Positions 52,155-63,720 of a stretch of DNA of 64,000 bases are shown here, piece after piece. The translations under genes were made by a program, and so were the position numbers. This stretch comes from Ceratotherium simum simum. Taxonomy: Eukaryota; Chordata; Mammalia; Perissodactyla; Rhinocerotidae. The stretch lies in assembly GCF_000283155.1 (NCBI RefSeq), contig NW_004454163.1:223878-287877 (forward strand), read 5' to 3'. Under the pieces are notes generated by a model. It had not been told where the DNA came from. It saw nothing but the letters and a program-made list of their open reading frames with translations, and made no database searches. The number at the start of each line of letters is the position of its first letter. The first letter of the stretch is position 1.

Positions 52155-52405
52155 TGGAGTAGTTTGGAGCACGGACTTGCCACATGCCAGACTGTCAGAG
52201 TTTGAACCCTGCCCATCACTTACTATCTGTGAGACCTCAGAGAAGTCACGTCACAGTTCCCTCATGTGAACAATACAACATGTATAGTAAAGACAGCACT
52301 CACTCACAGGGCAGGTGTGAGAATTAAATGAGATCATATGTGTAAAGCAGTCAGGATAGTGTCTGGCACATGGTTATTCAATGTATCAGCTATCAGTAAT
52401 AGCAG
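52155..52405 (+). mobile_element. MIR SINE (sense)
   Basis: GGAGCACGGACTTGCCACAT, AGAGTTTGAACCCTGCCCAT, GAGAATTAAATGAGATCATA and TGTCTGGCACATGGTTATTC cover nearly the full MIR. Confidence 0.8.
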
Positions 52406-52454
52406 CATTAACACTACGATTGACAACATGAATCTAACTCATGGTATGTCTGTC

Positions 52455-52620
52455 ATACAGCCCAGGGAGTTCCCAAACTTGCTCAGCATAACAAGTCATC
52501 GGGGACATCTGTCTAAAATTCAGATTCCTAGGTCCCAACCCAAGACTCACTAAAACAGAATCTTAAGAGATGTGGTGCATAAGTCAGTATATTTAACAAG
52601 TGCCTGTGCAGCCTGTGGTG
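52455..52620 (+). mobile_element. hAT-type MITE (MER20-like, diverged)
   Basis: GAGTTCCCAAACTTGCTCAG, AATTCAGATTCCTAGGTCCC and ACTAAAACAGAATCTTAAGA match the family seen at 35.2 and 61.4 kb. Confidence 0.5.
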
Positions 52621-52679
52621 GCCACACAACCAGCCGTATCTTCCCCCTCCCCAAACTTTTCTGAACTCCAGACACAGCA

Positions 52680-52779
52680 NNNNNNNNNNNNNNNNNNNNN
52701 NNNNNNNNNNNNNNNNNNNNNNNNNNNNNNNNNNNNNNNNNNNNNNNNNNNNNNNNNNNNNNNNNNNNNNNNNNNNNNN
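52680..52779. other. Assembly gap (100 N)
   Basis: Undetermined bases of round length, typical of a gap of unknown size. Confidence 1.
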
Positions 52780-53929
52780 TACCTACCTTTCTGCCGAGTC
52801 TTCAAGTTGAATAACTTAGCAACAACAGAAAGGAATAAAGAAACAATTATTTTTTCTGTTCTTAACAATTTCATGCTGTCTCCTAGTTACTGTGCACATC
52901 TGAAAATTGAAACAGCAAGCCATCCTTTTGTAATTACTAGTTTGAAAATTTGGCCCCAGGTCAGCACCGGGCTCTCTCTTTTGTTTGAAAACCACACCTT
53001 CTTGATTTTGTTTTTTGGTTGTGTTTTTAATTGGGACGTTATCCTAGCCCCAATCCTTTAGTAAGTCTCTTTTCCATAATTCTTCAAAGATTACAAGCGG
53101 TCAGCAAGGCATCTCGGCCCACCAGGACGAAATTTATGCTGAGGATCTGAACGCATTTAATGCTGTTCTGCACTCTTCACACAATCAGCTCACCTATCTT
53201 GAGTTTCAATTTCCTCTTACAAGTATTTGCTCTACTCTTCCCAGGCTGAAGATCGACCTCCTTGTCTAAAAAGGACAGAAGTGTAATAGGAGTTGAGGAG
53301 TTCTGCTTGCCTGTTAGGATTAGTCCATCTGTTCTGGTTTTTAACTCGCAGTGACATTGCTTTTTGTTCTCGTTAAAATTTTTCCATAGTCTCAATACTG
53401 TCATCTTTAAGGCCCTGAGTCCGCTACTCTTTTAGGTTCTCGTTATCATGTTTCTTTTTTTATAGTCATCCTTTGTCACTGGCTCTGCTTTCCAATTTCC
53501 TCCAAGTCACTCCTAAATCCAAGCTCTTAAATATTCCATCGAAGCCACAGCGGACTCTTCAAACTCCCCGCCTCTCCATCTTCCTCCTGATCAAGATCAT
53601 TTATGATTATTGGCTAAAAATTTCACATCTGAAAGCAGCCCATACCTAACGGAATATTTATTTTTTCTTTCTGGCTCTGAAGACTGCCTAGCTAAAACCT
53701 AGGCCCTGTGGGTTACCATAAACTCTTAAATTTAATCAATTGGGTGTTTTCCCCCAAAGCATCCATCTCTTCCTTTTTTCCCTTCCAGATATTCCATCGT
53801 CAGAATCCAGTAAGAATGAGAGTATTGTGAAGTAGATTATCAACCGCAGTCAACAAAGCTGAAAACCTCCTTTCACTTTAATATGCTTGTTCCCCTCATT
53901 CTTTATGGAAATAAAGGCAGGAATGTGTA
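52780..53929. other. Unannotated intron
   Basis: Pyrimidine-rich stretches near 53.45-53.6 kb. No exon or repeat family was recognised. Confidence 0.4.
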
Positions 53930-54165
53930 TAGTGGTTAAGAATGAGGGATCTGGAGCCAACCTGCTTAGGTTTAAATCCTGTCTCTGCTCCCTACTACCT
54001 GTGTGACCTTGACAAGCTATCCAACTTCGTCAGTGCGTCAGCTTCTTCCTCTATAATAATAATAATAATAACAACAGAGTACTGGCCTCACAGGATTGCT
54101 GTGAAGTATAGAAAGGACTTAAAAATAATTCCTGATTCACCACAAGACAAGCGTTAGCTGTTGTT
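53930..54165 (+). mobile_element. MIR SINE (sense)
   Basis: AGTGGTTAAGAATGAGGGAT, CTGGAGCCAACCTGCTTAGG, TACCTGTGTGACCTTGACAA and CCTCACAGGATTGCTGTGAA are full MIR sequence. An (AAT)n run has grown at 54.05 kb. Confidence 0.85.
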
Positions 54166-54170
54166 ATGAT

Positions 54171-54193
54171 GTTGTTGTTGTTGTTGTTGTTGT
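54171..54193. repeat. (TTG)n microsatellite at MIR end
   Basis: GTTGTTGTTGTTGTTGTTGT directly follows the MIR. Confidence 0.95.
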
Positions 54194-54441
54194 GGAGAGT
54201 TTTCTCTCTCTGCTACACGAGTACCTCGAACATTTTTAAAGAATTTTGTGAAGTAGGAATACTGAAAAGAAACCAAGGTGACAAAAAATTCATTCACTAA
54301 CATGTACAAAGGAAAACAAGAAGAATTCCTCCCTTTGTGATTTGTGGGTTGGGGGTTAGCGACGTAGAGGACAGGGGGACACCATGGTAATAGTTTTATT
54401 ACATGGTTATGTCTTCCAAATGTTCTAAGTAAATACATTTA

Positions 54442-54650
54442 TTTATTTTTTTATTTTTATTTTTTTAATTTTTTCCCCCAAAGCCCGGGAGATAGTTGTA
54501 TGTCATAGCTGCACATCCTTCTAGTTGCTGTATGTGGGACGCGGCCTCAGCATGGCCGGAGAAGCGGTGCGTCGGTGCACGCCCGGGATCCGAACCCGGG
54601 CCGCCAGCAGCGGAGCGAGCGCACTTAACCGCTAAGCCACGGGCCGGCCC
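54442..54650 (-). mobile_element. ERE SINE, long-type head with shortened tail (copy 6)
   Basis: The minus-strand head is GGGCCGGCCCGTGGCTTAGC, with box B GGTTCGGATCCC and module AGCAACTAGAAGGATGTGCA, then straight into an A-rich tail. The two GGAGGATTGGCA tail modules present in copy 5 are missing. The target duplication is AGTAAATACATTTA at 54428-54441 and AGCAAATATATTTA at 54651-54664 (two mismatches). Its head retains CpGs, so it may be young. Confidence 0.93.
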
Positions 54651-54664
54651 AGCAAATATATTTA

Positions 54665-55907
54665 AATATAAACAATTAGTGAAGACATTTTTAAAGTGGT
54701 TAGTGAGGTACATGGTAACAGAATAATGGAACTGTTCAAGACCAATTCTGCATGACTAACTTTTTATTTTTTAATCCAATTTATCAGCATACAATTACAT
54801 TTGCCAGATTCTCTACATTTCACAGGATCCCATCTACGATGTTGGAGGCTATGTTAAGAAGATTATTCAAGAACTACCGCCACTCTTTAAAGATTTTTCT
54901 CTGTGTCAGTCATGCCACTGATGACGCTTTGAATTTCATATCCCTGGAAACATGCTTGAAATGTGCAGAAGTTTAACCGTGGACTTTGATATTTTTGTTT
55001 TGTCATATACTATTCTGGAGGGGGAGCACAGCCTTTTGAACTGGTTCTTTAACTCTTTCTTGCCTTCACAATACAATCTAGACCAGCTCAGGTGCAAAGA
55101 ATACCTGAAGGAGGCCAAACATTGCCCCCTGTGACCCACCTGGTGATTGCCATCTTTATTTCCACTGTATTATTAGAATGGGTCCTTGAACATCTCTAGT
55201 ATCAGCACTTTTATTTTTCTGATTTTCATTTCTTTTAATCAACTAATGAAGAGAAGAGCCAAATAACAGCATCAATGCTGGCTCAGGAACCTGACAACTG
55301 CTGAAACTGAACTCTGAGCTAAAAGACAGCACCACAATAAAACAGCTTGATGGACAAAAATTCGAGTTCCACAAACAAAATGTGCTTTAGAGTGCCAACT
55401 TCTCAGAAGTTGAACCTATCAAAGCTTAGGACCATAGTCAAACATACATCACGTGACGTCCACGGAGATCTGTGCCAGTCCCCATCTCCTCAGCCCACGG
55501 GAGAGGAGGTTTCCCAGGCATCAAGGCTTCGTGGAGTGAAGTCCCAAAAGATAGACAGGAGTTTACCAGTAAGCGTCCTGAATGTTTAATGTAATGGACA
55601 GCAACAACACCCCTACAGATTGATTTGGCTTATAAAAGTGTAACACTATCATGAGACAGTGGCTCAGACAGTTAGGCAATTAAATTGCCATTAAAAGTTC
55701 CAGAAGCGCCTAAGGCAATTCCAGTAGAGATGACCAATCCTGGCTTAGATTGATTTTGCCCCATCAACTCATTACACTCACCAGAGACAGCAACATGCTT
55801 ATATACAATGTTCAAAATGACATCAATACTATAGTGTTTAGCATCAGGTTGTGTTTATAATCAATTTAGGAATTCATTCGACTAAATACACTGATGATCG
55901 GTAATTG
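54665..55907. other. Unannotated intron
   Basis: No repeat or exon was recognised. Contains the overlapping E-box/CRE motif at 55.45 kb. Confidence 0.45.
55449..55461. promoter_or_regulatory. Overlapping E-box and CRE-like motif
   Basis: TCACGTGACGTCC contains CACGTG and TGACGTC sharing bases. This is motif evidence only. Confidence 0.25.
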
Positions 55908-56145
55908 CTAATATTTACTGAGTGCTTACCATATGCCAGGAACTGTGCTACAATGCTCTCTGTGCATGACATCTCAACAATCCTCACAACGACCCAAGAG
56001 GTAGGTACTATTATCAGTGCTATTTTGCAGGCAAGGAAGCAAACTGAAAGGAAATCGCCCTAGGTCATTTAGCTACTTAAATTAGGGATGGTACTCAAAC
56101 CAGCACTGAATGGCTTTGAGGACCACCCTTAACCACTGCTTGGTC
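55908..56145 (-). mobile_element. MIR SINE (antisense)
   Basis: TTTACTGAGTGCTTACCATA, TGCCAGGAACTGTGCTACAA, AAGAGGTAGGTACTATTATC and GACCACCCTTAACCACTGC read as a complete reverse MIR. Confidence 0.85.
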
Positions 56146-57184
56146 AAGAAAACAACCATCAGGAAGCATCCACATGCACTGACACATAATACATAACTGG
56201 CAAAGGGCTGGAAATTGCCCTACATAAGTTAAGACCAAAGTTACAAATATACCTGCCGCCACTGTGAATTTTTTCCTAAAATATGATTCTCAAATATGAT
56301 TGCAATACGATCTATATTAATAAAATAATTTCAGCGTTTCTGTTCACTATGGAAAAAACTGCAGAAAAAGATATCAAACTTTCATAAACGTCTTGTTTTT
56401 AAAGTCACCCAAATCAAAGCCCACCACCAGCCCCAAACCCTTCTAAAAGCACACAAGGAAAATTATCAGTAAATACATATCACAGCGAGTATATTAATTC
56501 TCAGTAGGTGATACTGATGGGGGAATAATTACAGTCTGTAATAGACTTTGCGCACTTTCTATACTCCAGACTCTCTTGTATTCATGTACAATTAGGCCCA
56601 TTTCATAAGACCTGGAGCGTGGTTTCACTTTTTAAAAACCATTACAGATGTTTACGGTTCCCATAACTCTGATATAACTCATTTAATTTGAATAGCCACA
56701 CATAGTGATGATTTATCTAATTCTGAGTCCTTGATAAGATAAACCCAACCCAATTAGACCATGATTCTTGTGAGAAAATAACATTCACAGCACAGCTTCC
56801 AGAAATGTGCTGCAGTGAAAGGAGGGCATTGTCAATAACGCCAGAGTTCAAAGCCATTCGTGAACTTGTTCCCGAAGCAGCACCCTGTCCGGTGGTGTTC
56901 TAATAGCTTAAGCAATAAACAAGTAAACCCACAGCCCCGCATGCTAACTCAGGGGTTACAGGGCTAGTATCACCAGCGTCAGTTTCAACTCAGGGGCTGA
57001 AGACTAGCATCTTCTCCACCTAGGGCTATGGTGAGTGATTTAAGTCTGGCACTTGGACAGTTTCACTGTGTAACTTGTAGAAGGGGAATGGTTCTTCCCC
57101 TCCTGAAGTTCTTTCCGAAAGAACTCAGCCAACTTCAGTACTCCTCCCTCTTTCCACTCCACCTGTCAGTCATACCCTGAACGG
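56146..57184. other. Unannotated intron
   Basis: Nothing recognised, except a loose direct repeat (AACTCAGGGG...CTAG) near 56.95 and 56.99 kb. Confidence 0.4.
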
Positions 57185-57667
57185 CAGTTCTCCAAGTGTG
57201 GTCGAGGGGCCCCTTCAGATCCTTCTAGGGGATCTGAAAAGGCAAAACTATTTTCATAATATAATAACATCATTTGCCCTTTCACTCTCATTTTATCACA
57301 AGTGTTAAGTGGTTATCAGAGGCTAGGTGATGTGTGATAAGCAGATACTGGAAACCAACTGTTTTTTATTAAGCCAGACATTAAGGAGATCTACAAAAAT
57401 ATAAAGCACAATGATACTCTTCCCACTAATTTTGTTTTTCTGTTTTGGAAAATATAGTTATTTTTCATAAAAATTGGTATTTATGTTACATATATAATGG
57501 GTTTAACATTTTTAAATGAATTAAAAAAGTAATATATAATTTTCTCAGTTTAATTTCTAATATGCTAAACATTGATCGATTATTACCCACATTATAAAAG
57601 CTCATTGGGGCACTCAATTTTTAAGAGTGTACAAGAGTCCTGAGATTAGGAAGTTTGTGAACTGCTG
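57185..57667 (+). mobile_element. Nearly full-length hAT-type non-autonomous transposon
   Basis: The left end is CAGTTCTCCAAGTGTGGTCG. The right end, reverse-complemented, is CAGCAGTTCACAAACTTCC, so the termini are inverted. The interior has GGCAAAACTATTTTCATAAT, TTATTAAGCCAGACATTAAG, GGAAAATATAGTTATTTTTC and GTACAAGAGTCCTGAGA. No transposase frame survives. An 8-bp target duplication was not convincing. Confidence 0.75.
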
Positions 57668-60600
57668 CCCTAGAGAGAAGACAGAAGGACTGAACTTATC
57701 TGAAGGCTAAATTTGAAAGAACAATCTGGGCAGCTGGTGCCCAGCCCTGTCCCCTACTCCTCCCAGCTGGGAGTCGCAGGCCCACAGAAAACAAGCGTGG
57801 TGATCTCATTTTCCATGCTGGGAGTTCTCCATCCCTTGCAGCATTGCGGGGGTGGGGAGAGGGGGTGCCAGCACTGCCTGCAACTGAGTGAGCGTGTCTG
57901 TGGAATTTGGGATTCTGTATTAGCAACATACACGCCCACCCACAGATAAAAGTCATGCCCTCCAGCCCAGCCCTTATCAGAACCATGGTGATATTTTCCT
58001 TTCCTAACTGTTGACTCTTCCAGGTTATATTTCACTTGGTTCAGAACCTGGTTCAGGGAGAAGTCCTATTTATTGGGCCCCATCAGAGACTTCAGCATTT
58101 GGTGTACTGTCTGGGGACCTTGAGAAATACTAAAAAAGCAATCCAAGGTTGGGGAAGAAAATAGTCATGGAGGTCCTGGGGCTTTGGAAAGGGGAGAAGG
58201 CGGGCTTACTCAGGCCCTGCACATTTTTTAACTTGGTGGTTTGCAGCCTTGATTGTGCAGTGTGGCTGGTTTTTATAGTTGGGCAGGTAGCTTTTAACAT
58301 CAAGAGGCTTTAATTCCTAAACCACAGGGTATTTTGATCTTGATGTGTGACCACAACTTATGGTGGTTATTCTCCAGGAAAGTGGCTGTTTACAGAGGCA
58401 GGGCCTAGAGCAGAGACAGTGGACCTCAGGAAAGGCTGGAGGCCAAGGATCTCGGAAAAGTGTCAGGACATGCGGTGACCGTAGCCAAATGGTGAACACG
58501 TCTGGGTGAGGGCTGTTGCAGCTTGGCCTCGGCAAAGGTCTGAGGCAGCTCAGAACTTCTGGAGGTGCCCATGGGCCCCAGGCCTGAATAAGCAGAGACA
58601 GCTGAGGCACAGAAAAAGGGGATTATTTCAACATCTACTGCCCAAAGACTAGTGAGCAGAACAATATTTGCTATTTTTAAACGACAGTGAATTCGAGACC
58701 TATCGAGGCTCTCACTTTAAATTATTAATGACAGATCTATGAGGGCAGCTCCGAATTGGCTGCCTCTAATTATGCTCTGCATTTAGAGGCAAAGGAAGGC
58801 ACATTTTGGATTCTTCTGACCACAGGCTCAAGGGTCAGCCTCCACCGAATGGTCTGCACTGGTCTTTACAAATGAAGGAGAAATCTTCCCTTGAGGATGG
58901 CCTTCTTTGGTCGAAGCAACCCCACAGCAAGTGGCAAGAGACTGAAAACACCTGCTTCCAAGACACTGTGTCCCACAGCCACCCACCCGACAGAGCCCAC
59001 ACTGGTGACAGCATCAGGCTGTCAGTCTCAAGGGGCTCACAGGCAAAGGCAAAGTTGGAGGTTTGAATATGCTGGATGCAAACTGCAATTCACCAGCGAG
59101 AGAATCCCGGTGGGAGGGAGGTTAAATTTAGCACTTTGTATTTACCTGGGGGGAGGGGATCCACCCGCACATCCTGGGTTTTCTTTCAGAAAGCTGGCAT
59201 TTGACATACTCCCCCCAAGTGCAAAGTTCAGAAATATTTCATGGGGCAATCTCCATCTTTTTTGAGGTGCCTGTCTTTCTCGCCCAGAATATTCAATGTC
59301 TTTAAGTCTTCATTTCCCCTTTGAACTCTGTGTTTAGTTCAAAGGTCATGGATTATAAAGGAGAGGTTTAGCTTGATTAGCATTTGGCAAAGGCTAAGGT
59401 TTCCTCCGCCCACTGTGAGTCCTTACCTCAGATATCACGGCTTTCTTTTCTGGTCTTTGGGACACTTAAGGACAGGCTCTGGGGTCATAATTTCAGCTGG
59501 GATCACTCTTCCAGGATCGGGATTGGTTTGCTTCCTGACTTTGTAGGCTCTTGCATGCCCCATTAGGTTTGAGGATTCTTTAAAAAGTAAAACTTTTATC
59601 TTCTAAGACTTCATGAGGTTGGGAGCAAGACTGTCCTGACAAAGGCCCATCTCTCCCTCTAAGGGTGATCACCACGCTTCTGGATGAGCACACACTTGAT
59701 GGTTAAGAACATAAACTCAACGGTTAATCCAAAATCTGGGGAAGGTTTAGTGGAACCCTTATTCCCTACTTCCATGTAGAGGGAGTTCACTAGCAATACC
59801 ACTTCTGACCTCTGTTGACCTCTCTGGCAAGTTGGGGTGAAACAACTGGGCATAGCAAGTCCAGTCCCTTCATCACCACTTTTCTGCTGACTACACATTG
59901 TAAATATCGTTATGCTGTAGGTGAACTTACAACAGCAGGATCCCTAGGCAGGAGGCTGGCCCTCACCCAGCATTGTTAAGATGGGAGGTGAGGGGGGAAT
60001 TAATTCTGAGACCCAACATATTTAAGTCACATTCTCCACCCTTGTCTTGATCAGTAATGAAGGTTGTTATTTTGGGTCTCTATCTGCTGACTCTTTCATC
60101 TTATCTGTCTAGAACTTAGATGGATAAGAAGCACTAATTATTAAGTCTCTTCAAAGACACCAAAATTACCAACAAAGTCTCAATAGTACTGAATACTCAA
60201 ATGCCAGGGCCAACAGGTCAAAAAGAAGCCAGGCCAAATAACATCCTTATACTGCCAGCAGGGCCACAAGCCCAGTAGGATAGGTGGACGCTGAGGTCTG
60301 AGAGCAGACAACCAAGTCTCTTCAAGTACTTGGGGGAGCCCAAGTGCTGGGAACAGAAAGTTACACGTACCTCTGGATTACTGGGTGACTACAGTTATGG
60401 GCCAAGCCAGCTTGAGGTCAGGAAAAACAGGGTAATTCACAGAACCGTCAACCACTCATCAGTTACCCGCATCTCTTAAAATCGCCACCAAGGGGCCATG
60501 TGGCCAGCGACAGAAATTGCCTACTTCCATGGCAGCCTATCCTAATTCGGCTCAACCTGTTCGATTTTCCCACTCCTAAGTCCAAAGTTTGCTCCCGGAA

Positions 60601-60754
60601 ACTGAGATCCTTTAAGTCTTCATTCTAAAGTCCAAATCCTCCTCCAGGCTACAATCCTTCAAAATCTTGAAGAGACATTGTCTTGCTCCCACTGCATCCA
60701 TTCTTTCAGACTTCCAAGGAACTGGTTGTAACCGGGGAGGCAAAACACTGTTCA
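57668..60754. other. Unannotated intron, moderately GC-rich
   Basis: No repeat or exon was recognised over about 3 kb, an unusually repeat-free stretch for this window. Overlapping ORFs on both strands at 57.7-59.3 kb look like chance. About 58.68-58.79 kb, with AAATTATTAATGACAGATCT and GCCTCTAATTATGCTCTG, looks like a candidate conserved enhancer-type sequence. No CpG island. Confidence 0.4.
59336..59348 (+). promoter_or_regulatory. DR1 nuclear-receptor-like motif
   Basis: AGTTCAAAGGTCA is two direct half-sites with one spacer, matching the common HNF4/COUP-TF/PPAR type of site. This is motif evidence only. Confidence 0.3.
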
Positions 60755-60960
60755 AGCCCTGGCTGGCCACCTCCTGGAGGTGTGCCTTTGGGTGAATGGG
60801 TTAAGCCAGGCATTGTTCGCAGATTTGTAAAATGGATGATGATGATAATGCCCACCTATCTCGTGGGGCTGATGTGAGGATTACATGAGACAATGCAGGT
60901 AAAGTGCTTGGCCTGGCACATAGTAAGCACTCAGCAAATATCAGATTTAATCACATGAGT
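60755..60960 (+). mobile_element. MIR SINE (sense)
   Basis: CAGATTTGTAAAATGGATGA, ATGTGAGGATTACATGAGAC, GCAGGTAAAGTGCTTGGCCT and GGCACATAGTAAGCACTCAG are clear MIR 3' half. Confidence 0.8.
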
Positions 60961-61109
60961 AAGCTTTCAAGGAGGCTCACAATTTTCAGAAACACACCAT
61001 ATAAGCCATGACTGAAAATGGTAGGCAAAGGGAATGGGCAACAAACAGCAAGGCCAAGCTACAGACAAGTTAACGAACTTCACCCCACAGCTAGGGTTCA
61101 TACAGACAC

Positions 61110-62165
61110 TTCAAAGAGGACGAAAAGGCCGCAACACATATAAAAACAATCTCCACCTTATTAGTAACCAGGATTACGCAAATTGAAACCAAAGAGATAC
61201 TTTATGCAGTCCACCAGGCTGCTAAAAGTTTTAAAGTCTGACTGTAACAGGTACACTAAAATTATGAAAAAACAAAAATGTGTACACGGTGCTGGTGGAC
61301 CAGTTTGGAAAACACTCTTGCATTAGCTAGTAAAGATGAACATGTGCATAGTCTGCAACCCAGTAATTCTGCTCCTTGGTACATACTCCAGAGCAGACCA
61401 GAATTCCATCAGCTGGGAGCTGGCTAGACACGCAAATTCTCAGGCTCCACCACAGATTTACTGAATCAGAAGCTCAGGGGGTGGGGCCAGGAATCCACGT
61501 CTAACAAGCTTTCTGGTGATTCTTGCTCAAGCTAACGTTTGGGAAACGCAGCCCTAGAGGATCCCTGGCACTTATGCCCAGGTTGCATGTATAGGAAGGT
61601 TCATAAAAACAAAATTCTGAAACCATACACACAAGCCCATCAGCAATAAATTGCACCATACTCATAGCATGCAATGCCCTAGAGCCGCGAAAATGAACAA
61701 ATTCTAGCTACACAACTCAACTGAATCAATCTTACAGACACGATGCTGAGCAGCAGCAGCAAATCACAAAAACACATTATGTACATATATATACACATAC
61801 ACAAATATGCATGGTACATTTATATATATGTGCATGATACATATACTTTTATATAAACACATCTCTCTCTCTTGCTCTTTCTCTCTCTATATATATTAAA
61901 GGAACATATAGACAGATGGTAAAACTATAAAGAAAAGCAATGAATGACTGGGAAAATGAAGATAGTGATTACCTCTGGGAGGAGGGAGGAGCATAGGAAG
62001 AGCACTCTGCAGACTTCCAAGGCACTGGCAATATTCTATTTCTTAACCTGTCTGGTAGTTATACTGACATATTTTGTATACTTTAATTATTGTTTAAACT
62101 GTGCATAAATGCTTTATATACTCCTCTACATGTACCACATTTTACAGTAGAAAAAGCTTTTTTAA
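61110..62165 (+). mobile_element. Old L1ME-type LINE 3' part, split by a hAT MITE
   Basis: CACCTTATTAGTAACCAGGA, GGTGCTGGTGGACCAGTTTG, CCCAGTAATTCTGCTCCTTG, then after the hAT CAGCAATAAATTGCACCATA, GATAGTGATTACCTCTGGGA and GGCAATATTCTATTTCTTAA follow L1 ORF2-end and 3'-UTR order. AT and CT simple repeats lie at 61.78-61.9 kb. No open frame. Confidence 0.7.
61395..61551 (+). mobile_element. hAT-type MITE (MER20-like), inside the L1
   Basis: CACGCAAATTCTCAGGCTCC, TTACTGAATCAGAAGCTCAG, GGGGTGGGGCCAGGAATCC and ACGTTTGGGAAACGCAG. This is the best preserved copy of this family in the window. Confidence 0.75.
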
Positions 62166-62299
62166 AAGGCCAAATTTTACACATATACAAGATAGATGTG
62201 GATGCTAATCCTGCCTTAATTTTTTTTCCTGTATTCAAATAAATATCAAACCTAAGAACACAGGCTCTGTCAAAGGCTGCTGCCATTGAATCCTAACAC

Positions 62300-62470
62300 C
62301 ATCAGGTAACAACTTTGGGCACCTTAGTTTAACCTATCTGTGCTTTGTTGTCCTCATATGTAAAATAGGTATAATTTTTTCACAAATTAAATGAGTTAAT
62401 TAATACATGTAAAGTACTTAGAATAGTGCCTGGCACATAGTAATTACTCAAAAATGATGCGTTATTATTA
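62300..62470 (+). mobile_element. MIR SINE 3' half (sense)
   Basis: TTGTCCTCATATGTAAAATA, TTAATACATGTAAAGTACTT and AGAATAGTGCCTGGCACATA. Confidence 0.8.
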
Positions 62471-63159
62471 GGATAGGATGAAACTTAAGTTAAAAACAAC
62501 ATTTCCTGCATCTAACCGTCAATAAATCATCAGCATCTAGAAGAACAATGAATCTCCCTTCACTCTGTTTTTGCAGATTCTGTGCTGGCGTCAACCCACA
62601 TGATAACATAACCCTCAACCCTCTCCTCTCTGTTGGGTCCTCATCATCATGTTAAAAGCATTTGGAGACTGAGTAACTCACTCTCGTTCCAGGCTAGTCT
62701 CAAAACACACATACTCTGGCGTCCATACTAGAACATGAGAGAATTAAATCATGGAAGCAAAGAGACAGACCTAGAAGACACCAGAAAAGCTCCTGTTTGA
62801 TTAGCTGTAATTCCCAAATCAAACTGCTGGCAGACTAAGACTCCATATATATTAATCCCTTTCCCTAACTGTATCAGCCTAGACAACATCTGTTAGAATT
62901 TAAGCAAGAATGTTAAAATATGTGCCCTTCAGTTGTGGCTTCCAAGTGTGGTCTAAGGAACACTGGTGGTCGTCCATGCAGAGTTACAAGTTTCTGGCTG
63001 TACCAACAAACAAAGCCTTGCACATATCAAGTGATCAAATTAATTCAGATAATTAAATTATCTCGTGATTGTGTTTGAGTCAAACAATGGTAGTGCCTGT
63101 GCCTCCCAAATCTTCAATTAAAGATCTTACATCTTGCCTACTATATAAAAATATTTTTC
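62471..63159. other. Unannotated intron
   Basis: Nothing recognised. Confidence 0.45.
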
Positions 63160-63375
63160 TAAGTGATTTATATATATTAACCTATTTATTCTTCATAACA
63201 ATCTTATGATAGATACTATTTATTATCCCCATTTCACAAATGGGCACTGAAGGATAGAAATGTCAATTATGTTGTCCAAGTTCACACAACAACCAAGTGT
63301 CAGAAGCAGGGCACAAATGCAGGTCATCTAGCTCCAGAGTCCCATCCTTACCCACTGTGAACACTGCCTCTCTAG
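63160..63375 (-). mobile_element. MIR SINE (antisense)
   Basis: TTATTATCCCCATTTCACAA, TGGGCACTGAAGGATAGAAA, GTTCACACAACAACCAAGTG and CTCCAGAGTCCCATCCTTAC. Confidence 0.8.
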
Positions 63376-63459
63376 GCAACTAAATCAGTACAACTGGCGA
63401 GAGAAAGAATGAGATCCAAAAATCTACAGAGATGTTTTACTTAATAAAGGAAGCATTTT

Positions 63460-63720
63460 AGTTCAGAAAAACAGAAATTTTATTTGACAAATGATGGTCA
63501 CCGCTGTTATTGCATATATGCATGCTATGTATGTTACCTATATAAAATCTGGGGGGAAAAATAAAGCAAGATCCTCTCCTTAACACCACGTATAAAAATA
63601 CATTTCAGATAAATAAAATATCTAAATGTGGAAAATATAAACAGATAAGTAAAATTTGATATAGCATGAGAGAAGACTGTTTGGAAACAGACAGTTTTTT
63701 GGCTCACCTACCAAAGAGTA
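63460..63720 (+). mobile_element. L1 ORF2 fragment (old)
   Basis: GGGGAAAAATAAAGCAAGAT, CCTTAACACCACGTATAAAA, TACATTTCAGATAAATAAAA and TATCTAAATGTGGAAAATAT match a degraded segment of L1 ORF2. No open frame. The ends are approximate. Confidence 0.5.

Noticed and set aside
52593..53061. ORFs of 93 and 153 codons across the second N run
   Set aside because: Same artefact of undetermined bases. The flanks show no coding signature.
57177..57675. 8-bp target duplication for the large hAT element
   Set aside because: CCCTGAAC and CCCTAGAG match at only about five of eight positions and are not exactly adjacent to the ends.
57696..58610. Cluster of ORFs on both strands, considered as CDH2 exon 1 or another gene
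   Set aside because: No CpG island, no leader peptide followed by a donor in phase 0, and the ORFs shadow each other.
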